Notes under the pieces: generated by a model
Database searches by the model: none
Told to the model about the DNA's origin: nothing
What the model saw: the letters and a program-made list of their open reading frames with translations, nothing else
From: Aphelocoma coerulescens
Lineage: Eukaryota; Chordata; Aves; Passeriformes; Corvidae
Assembly: GCF_041296385.1 (NCBI RefSeq)
Contig: NW_027184079.1
Coordinates: forward strand, 558,001-622,000
Length of the DNA: 64,000 nucleotides
Reading direction: 5' to 3'
Part shown: in pieces, positions 58,346 through 64,000 of the stretch
How the letters are laid out: each line of letters begins with the position of its first letter
How positions within the stretch are numbered: the first letter of the stretch is position 1
Program-made: the position numbers and the translations under genes

Positions 58346-58784
58346 AAAAGGAGACAGAGGAGTCCTGTAACATTCTTCAACTCCAGGGAGAGGCCATGGG
58401 GCTTTTGCCATGGAGTCTCTCAAATGATTGCGGGATGCAGCCCCCTTCTGATGCTAAGTTCCTGGCAACAGCACCCTCTGAGGTACTCGGGAATTACAGA
58501 CTTCCGGAACTGCCTACTCTATGCCCCCCTCTAATATGCACTCCCCTTTTGGAATGGAAAAGGAAGAAAACCAAACTATTCCTAATGCTGGGAAGTCTTT
58601 GCTGCCTTGCTCTAGGTTCAGGAATTTAGCAGGGCCTTGGCTGAGCAACAGTCTCTGTTGATTAGTAACAGTTTCTAGAACGAATACTTTCTTCTGTTAC
58701 TTCCCTCCCTGTAAATTCCTAGCCTTGTCTAAGGAGAGATTCACACGGTCTCTTTGTAAAGACACATCTATCTTACTCCTTTCA
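58346..58784 (-). repeat. ERV-2 5' LTR, copy 2
   Basis: Repeat of 17534-17972. Confidence 0.8.
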
Positions 58785-58887
58785 CTCCCACACCTTCCTT
58801 GCGGTGGAATGGCTCTCCCCGGCACAGCACCTGGCACAAAACCCCCGTATACGCACACACACACCTGCACTTACCCTGCACTCCCCT

Positions 58888-58909
58888 GCACACACACACA
58901 CACACACAC
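58888..58909. repeat. (CA)n microsatellite, copy 2
   Basis: Shorter than the copy 1 left-arm repeat and without its interrupting T. Confidence 0.93.
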
Positions 58910-58959
58910 CTCCCGCACACTAACACCCCCTCCACATCCCCACCATGCTACTTGCAGTG

Positions 58960-60140
58960 GCCCCGCCCCTGCCATCCCCGCCGGCTGGCAGCACCCACTC
59001 CTCGCATGCTTCCCCATGCCTTGCATTTCCTTGCTGCCCCCTCTGTAGCCTTCCCTCAACCTGCCTTTTCTCCCCTGCCTTGCACTGACTTGCTCACCCA
59101 TCCCCCACCTGACTTCCTTTCACATTCGTCTAGGTCTGGCCTCATCTTTCCTTTTCCTTCTAGGACCCTCATTGCCTTGCCTCACCTCGCAAAGCCACCA
59201 CTTGCCTTGCCTTGCTCTTGAACCCCTCCCTTGCCTTGCATGACCTTGCTCACCCCTCCCCCACCTGGAATTCAACACCCCTTTTCAATGACATTTCTGG
59301 GCCTTGCCCTGCCCTTTCTGCTCCTCCGAGGAATCTCAAAGCTCTCAAGCATCTCCGGTGTTTCAGGATCCCATGAGAGGAAGACCAGGGGAGGACGCAT
59401 GTTGCCACACTCATCTCTGTGGGCAGCCTTTGTCTGGGAGCAATCCTTGCATGTCTTGAACCTTGGAGGGGCAATTCACATTTTGCCCTTGAGCTCGGGG
59501 ACCAGAAAGAGAGTTCTTTTGCATACAAGGGAAAGCAGGTAGCTCAAGTCTTTTAGGTACAGAGGAGAGATGACCCACGCGGGATCAAGGCCACACAGAG
59601 CACTTGGTCCTGGCCACTTTTGTGTACCAGCAGTCCTTGAATGTACTTCTCACCTGCCTTGCCTGGCCTTGCCTTGGCAACACAACAGTTGCCTTGCCTT
59701 GCCCTGTTAGCCCTCTGGAGCCTTGCATTCCTTTGCAGGGCCCTGCCCCGCACATGACCTGCCTACTGTTTTCCTCCAGGGCCTTGGCTTGCTGAGCCCT
59801 TCCTGTTTCTGCCTGGCCTTCCCATCAGTGGCCCTTCCTTCCTACAGCCAGCCTTGCCTCTAACTTCTGGGCCTTCTCTTGCCTACCACTCCATTTGCTT
59901 TCCCCTCACTGCTCTGGCCTTGCCTACCTCTCCCTTGACTTGCCCACAATTGCCTGCACTCGGTTTGCAGCGCCTTGCCTGCATGGAAGGCAAGGGAAAG
60001 AGTGGAAGGCCGGGCAAAGCAAAGCCAGCAAGTTGTAGGCAGTGCGAGGCAAGGCAGACGCAGGCAAAGGAAGCAGAGCAAGGGTACCTTAAGAAGAACT
60101 AGACAAGGCAAGGCCAAGAGACTCGGAGAGCCTTTCCTTG
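58960..60140. repeat. CCTTG-rich tract, copy 2
   Basis: As 18150-19335. Confidence 0.8.
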
Positions 60141-61455
60141 GGAAGGCAAGGACATAGTGCCAGTGTTGCTGGAGCAGATGTTAAGGTACTGTGGGGGGGG
60201 AATAGTCCAGCAAGACATTTCTCTTCTGGCCCCTGTGCGTGTGGGGGCAATTGTTGGACATATTCAATACTGGAGGCGGATCAGTCACTGGATGTGTTGT
60301 ATTTTGGAGGAGGGGATGCTGTTTCTTTGGAGATGGGCTTGTAGTTGCTCTCTTTGGCAAGGAAGGCAGGTTTGGATGTGCACATCAGGTACTCCTAGGG
60401 ATTTTAAAGGCTTTTCCCAACAGGCAGAGCTCTCTCTGGGTTCGAGCTGTTGAGCTGTCAGCGGGAATGCAAAGGCCAAGCTCTTAAGCTATTTGTCCTG
60501 GTGCCTTCAGTGTGTGAGCAGTCCCTGGTGCCGTTGCCTTTGGATCCTGACTCTGGGAGAGGGAAGGCTTAGGATGGTACCTAGAGCTGAGAAGGAGAGT
60601 GCTGAGAACAGCGTGTGTGCTGCTAGTTTGAGGGGTGCAGGTGAAGTTGTAGGCAGCAAGATCTTCCTCAGCTGGCACTGTTTTGAGCCCTGTTTTTGCC
60701 AGATGGTTTCAAGCTGGTGGGCGGAATCTGCGAGAGGGAAAAGATTTGTTTGGGCCAAAGAGGTGTGGTGTAAAGAAGAGTGTGCTCTTGGAAGGGGAAG
60801 ATGAGGGCAATCTTTTTGTCCTGACACCGTTGATTTGAGTGCAGGGCCGTTTGCAAGTTGCCTCTGTCTGCCCTTGGGGTGGTTTCGAGCTGGGCCAGGT
60901 GCTTGGCCTTCTTTTGCAAGTCTGCAGCGCCATCGTGTGGTTGTTTCCATGAGCGCTGACAGTGCCCGGCAAAAAGCTCTTGGCTGGCGCGGCCCCAGTC
61001 GTGTGGAAGCAGTTGGTGGAAGAGCTCCGCTGTGCATCCTGCCTCTTGGAGACATAAAAGGATGTAACCCTGCGCGTAGCGGGGAAGCAAGACGAATCTT
61101 TTCATTGTTGGCTGAGCAGTTTCTACGCGGCAAAAGTAAAGGCACTTTCAGCACGGCCTCTTTCTTTCAGAACCTTTTCTGTGCCATCATGAACATGCTC
61201 AACATGCCACTCGCACCCGCTGAACTGCATCAAAGGCTCTGGAGATAGGCACTTTCCTTCAAGCTCTCTGTAGCATCGTACCCTCCACCTCTGGCGGATC
61301 CCAAAGCCCTTCCAAACATCCAGCAGCTGCACGCAGAGAACAAGTGCTAGAACAAGGCGTTGGCCTTCCTAGTCCTTTTAAAGTCTGTGAACTAGGCGAA
61401 ACATTCCAGTGAGCAGCACTTTCCTTCGCAACTATATCTAGAGCATCATCACATT
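60141..61455. other. Unassigned arm DNA, copy 2
   Basis: As 19336-20650; same overlapping minus-strand open frames (61154-60507 and 61105-60668). No recognised gene. Confidence 0.6.
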
Positions 61456-64000
61456 CTCTCCAAGTGGGTAAGTCCACCCTTGCAGCGCAGCGTTTGCAGC
61501 CACAGTTCGGACTGAGAGATAGGCCAGGTGAGAAAGCATTTCTTGACTATCCCTCTTCTCTGGAAGACTTGATACTCGCAGCGCGACCACGTCCACACAC
61601 CTTCAGTGTGGCCAGGTTCAAGCAGCTAGAGCTCCCAGAGATGGGAGAGTCAGGAGAGAAGACGTTCCAAAAGTACCGTGTACTTACAGCAGCATTAAAA
61701 CTGTGCACAGCAGTCTGCAGCACTGTAGACTGCGGCTTCTCCGACAGACGAGCCATCCCATTGTTGCCTCTCGCAGCCTGCTTGCTAGCTGCTCTCCTGA
61801 AGAAAAGAACTAGAAGAAAAAGCCAATGCTGGGCTGCACCTTCCCCTTGCCTTACGTAAAGCCACCTAAACTCCCCGCTGCACTCTCTATTTCCCCTCTC
61901 CTTGGAAGCGACCACTGTGTTTGCTGCATCTCGAAGCCTAAAGTTAAGCGCCAGTGGTTTTGGGGATGGTTGGAAGAGGGATAAGTAGTAGCACAAGGAA
62001 GTAGTTGTCGTTGAACTTCCTCCTTCTCAGTGCTAACGTGAATTGGGCAGGCAGGCGAGTGCCAGCAACGCTCCTTTCTCAGTTTGTACGCTGCGGACAC
62101 CAGCCCGGTGCTATGCGCCTTCGTTCGGCCTCTTTAGTACCCATGTCGCTCTTTCATTCAGCCGGAGTCGAAGCGTGGTCTGCTTCTCGCCCAGAGAGCA
62201 CGGTGCCGGCAGCGAAATGCCCCAGCCGACTGCTTCTGCCGACACACGCCTGGTCTATGCACTTTCCCTCGCAGCGACATACAGCAGCACTTTCGGTCTT
62301 TTCTTGTCGTCCAAATGCAAAGGGAAAGAGTCTCAGCTCTGTCTGGCACAGTTTTAGGTCAACAAGCTTACCCGGAGCTTACCCGCGACGCGTGGAAACT
62401 TGTGTTTGCACCACATTCAAGTGGTTGCCGTCTTTCCTTTACAGCCTGCAGAGCACCGTCAGACCGCGGTGCTCTCTGCACCTGCCTTCTCAGTTCTAAG
62501 TACCACCGCGCCCCTTAAAGCCTTGCAGGAAGCAAAGACACGGATAGTCATCTCGCAGAGAAGAACGTGGAAGGACGAAAGGATGATCTTCCTTTCTCCT
62601 GCTTCTTGCCTGAATTGTGGTGCTGTATTGAAAGTCTTGGCTAGCGAAAAGCTCATCCAGCAAGTGCCTCATTCCTGACGCATCTCGCTGAGCGAGAGTT
62701 TCACGAAGAGTTTAGACTCTGGAAACAGCAAGAAAATGATTGTATGTCGAGCTGAGGAAAATCCGTGCACAGCACACTGTGGATGCGTGCAGTGTTCGCG
62801 CTGAAGAGCGCCAAAACGCAAAGCCATCGCTGGGCTTCAGTTTCGTCCAGACCGCAGAAGGCAAAGAACGAAGCAACTGGGCACCGCGTTAACGTACTCA
62901 GTGGACCGAATTTCAAATGTCCAGCCAAAAGCTGCTTCATAAGCAGATTCAGCTGAGAATGCTCTGGCTGCTTCACAAAGTAAGGCGCAGCCGTTTCCAT
63001 TCATCACACTACCTGGCCAGAAGCAGTATCCTACACCTTCAATGCTGCAGAGTCCATGCAGCTGGAGCACACGCAGTAGGACGCGTCGAGATAGAAGGCG
63101 TTCTTCAAGTACCCCCCTCCTCCAAGCAGCCTTGAAACTGGGCACAACACACTGCGGCTCGGGAGCTTCCTTCTCAGATAGACGTGCCGTCACGTTATTC
63201 ACTCTCGCAGCTCCGTTGCCCACTTGCAGCAGCTGCTACCAAAGCAAAATGCTCCAGAAGTAAAAAGCACTGCCGGGCTGCACTTTCCCTTGCCTCACGT
63301 AAAGCACCACAAACTGTCCGCTGTGCTCTGTATTTCCATTCTCCGCCGCATCTACCACTGTTATCTCTGCATCTCGAAGCATAAAGCTCGGCACAATTCC
63401 TCCCAGGGAAAGCTGGAAGAGAAATAGGTAGCAGCACAAGTAGCTGCAAGTGGAACTTTCTGTTTTAAAACGCTAACGTGAATCCGGAAACAAGCGAGTA
63501 ACAGCTGGGCTTCCTCTTGCAGCCTGTGCGATGCACACACCAGCTCGGTGCTCTGCCCTCATTCTTTAATGCTCTTCGTACCATGTCGCGCTTTCATTCT
63601 GCCGGAGTCGAAGCGTCGTCTACTTCTCGCCCAGAGAGCACGGTGCCAGCGGAGAAAGGCTCCAGAAAAACGCTCCAGGCTGCTGATCCTTCCCAAACAC
63701 ACCAGGGCTATGCACTTTCCTTCGCAGCGCTAAGTAGCATCGCATTCTGTTTGCATTGGAGCCGGAATGTAAAGGGAAAGATTCTCGGCTACGTCTCACT
63801 CAGCGCCCAGTTTTAGGTCACCAAGCTTACCCGGAGCTTACCCGCGACGCGTGGAAATTGGTATTTGCACCACATTCAAGTGGTAGCTTTCTTTTCTTTA
63901 AGCCTGCAGAGCGCCGTCAGATCGCGGTGCTCTCTGCACCTGCCTTCTCAGTTCTAAGTACCACCGCGCACCTTACAGCCTTGCAGGGAGCAAAGACGTG
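61456..64000 (-). repeat. 1.4 kb repeat array, copy 2 (cut by window end)
   Basis: As 20651-23195. Landmarks at minus-strand 61996-61547 and 63439-63236. In the second unit the TTTCCCTTGCCTCACGT stretch near 63285 differs from copy 1, breaking the open frame present at 22635-22390. Confidence 0.8.

Larger units (their letters stand above)
54684..58784 (-). mobile_element. ERV-2, left arm copy 2
   Basis: As 13868-17972: 3' LTR 54684-55144, env remnant, integrase remnant, 5' LTR 58346-58784, all on the minus strand. The C tract at about 57459 has seven C rather than fifteen, and a base change near 56600 alters the SU frame. Confidence 0.88.
40782..64000. repeat. Tandem megarepeat unit, copy 2 (partial)
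   Basis: Direct repeat of 1-23195, cut by the window end inside the left palindrome arm, shortly before the axis seen in copy 1 near 23450. It carries the ERVK remnant, ERV-1, the CpG block, ERV-2, the CCTTG tract and the start of the 1.4 kb repeat array. Differences from copy 1 include a 14 bp and a 9 bp segment in ERV-1 gag and protease and a 21 bp segment in env that copy 1 lacks. Copy 2 itself lacks 8 bp at the end of pol and 1 bp in env. Confidence 0.95.

Noticed and set aside
1..64000. Known ampliconic avian sex-chromosome genes such as HINTW
   Set aside because: No HIT-family motif or other familiar coding exon was seen in any frame; the layout alone is not enough to name a gene.

Overview
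The window looks like nuclear DNA from a bird. The basis is the pair of related gammaretrovirus-like (class I) endogenous retroviruses, a class II (ERVK-like) remnant whose LTR and pol style I associate with bird genomes, a CpG-island-like block, and the absence of any intact cellular gene. Neither species nor chromosome can be fixed from sequence alone. The architecture, large near-identical palindromes in tandem, is typical of ampliconic sex-chromosome regions; that is inference.

Large-scale layout. Position 1 recurs at 40782, so the window holds one full unit of about 40.8 kb (1-40781) and 23.2 kb of a second (40782-64000). Each unit is itself a large imperfect palindrome. The left arm runs from 2089 to about 23450 and the right arm, in reverse complement, from about 23460 to 37318. 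A 3.5 kb segment (37319-40781) and the 1-2088 segment with the ERVK remnant lie outside the arms and separate one palindrome from the next.

Contents of an arm, outside to inside. There is a 0.7 kb unassigned outer segment and a 1 kb CpG-rich block with a TATA-like motif. Next comes a 4.1 kb old defective provirus (ERV-2), then a microsatellite and a 1.2 kb CCTTG-rich tract. A stretch of unassigned DNA follows, and then an array of roughly 1.4 kb repeat units that changes orientation at the palindrome axis. The right arm carries three nearly identical 1392 bp units, more than the left arm has. The left arm alone carries a 10.06 kb provirus (ERV-1) between the outer segment and the CpG block. 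The right arm preserves the unoccupied site, which defines the insertion to the base.

ERV-1 has the complete order LTR-leader-gag-pol-env-PPT-LTR. Gag and pol share a frame and are separated by one UAG, the gammaretroviral read-through arrangement. Every gene is broken by stops or frameshifts. The two unit copies share most breaks (made before the unit duplicated) but each has private ones. No intact viral or cellular gene was found. The inferred order of events is: ERV-2 insertion, palindrome formation, ERV-1 insertion into one arm, tandem duplication of the unit, then continued exchange between copies.
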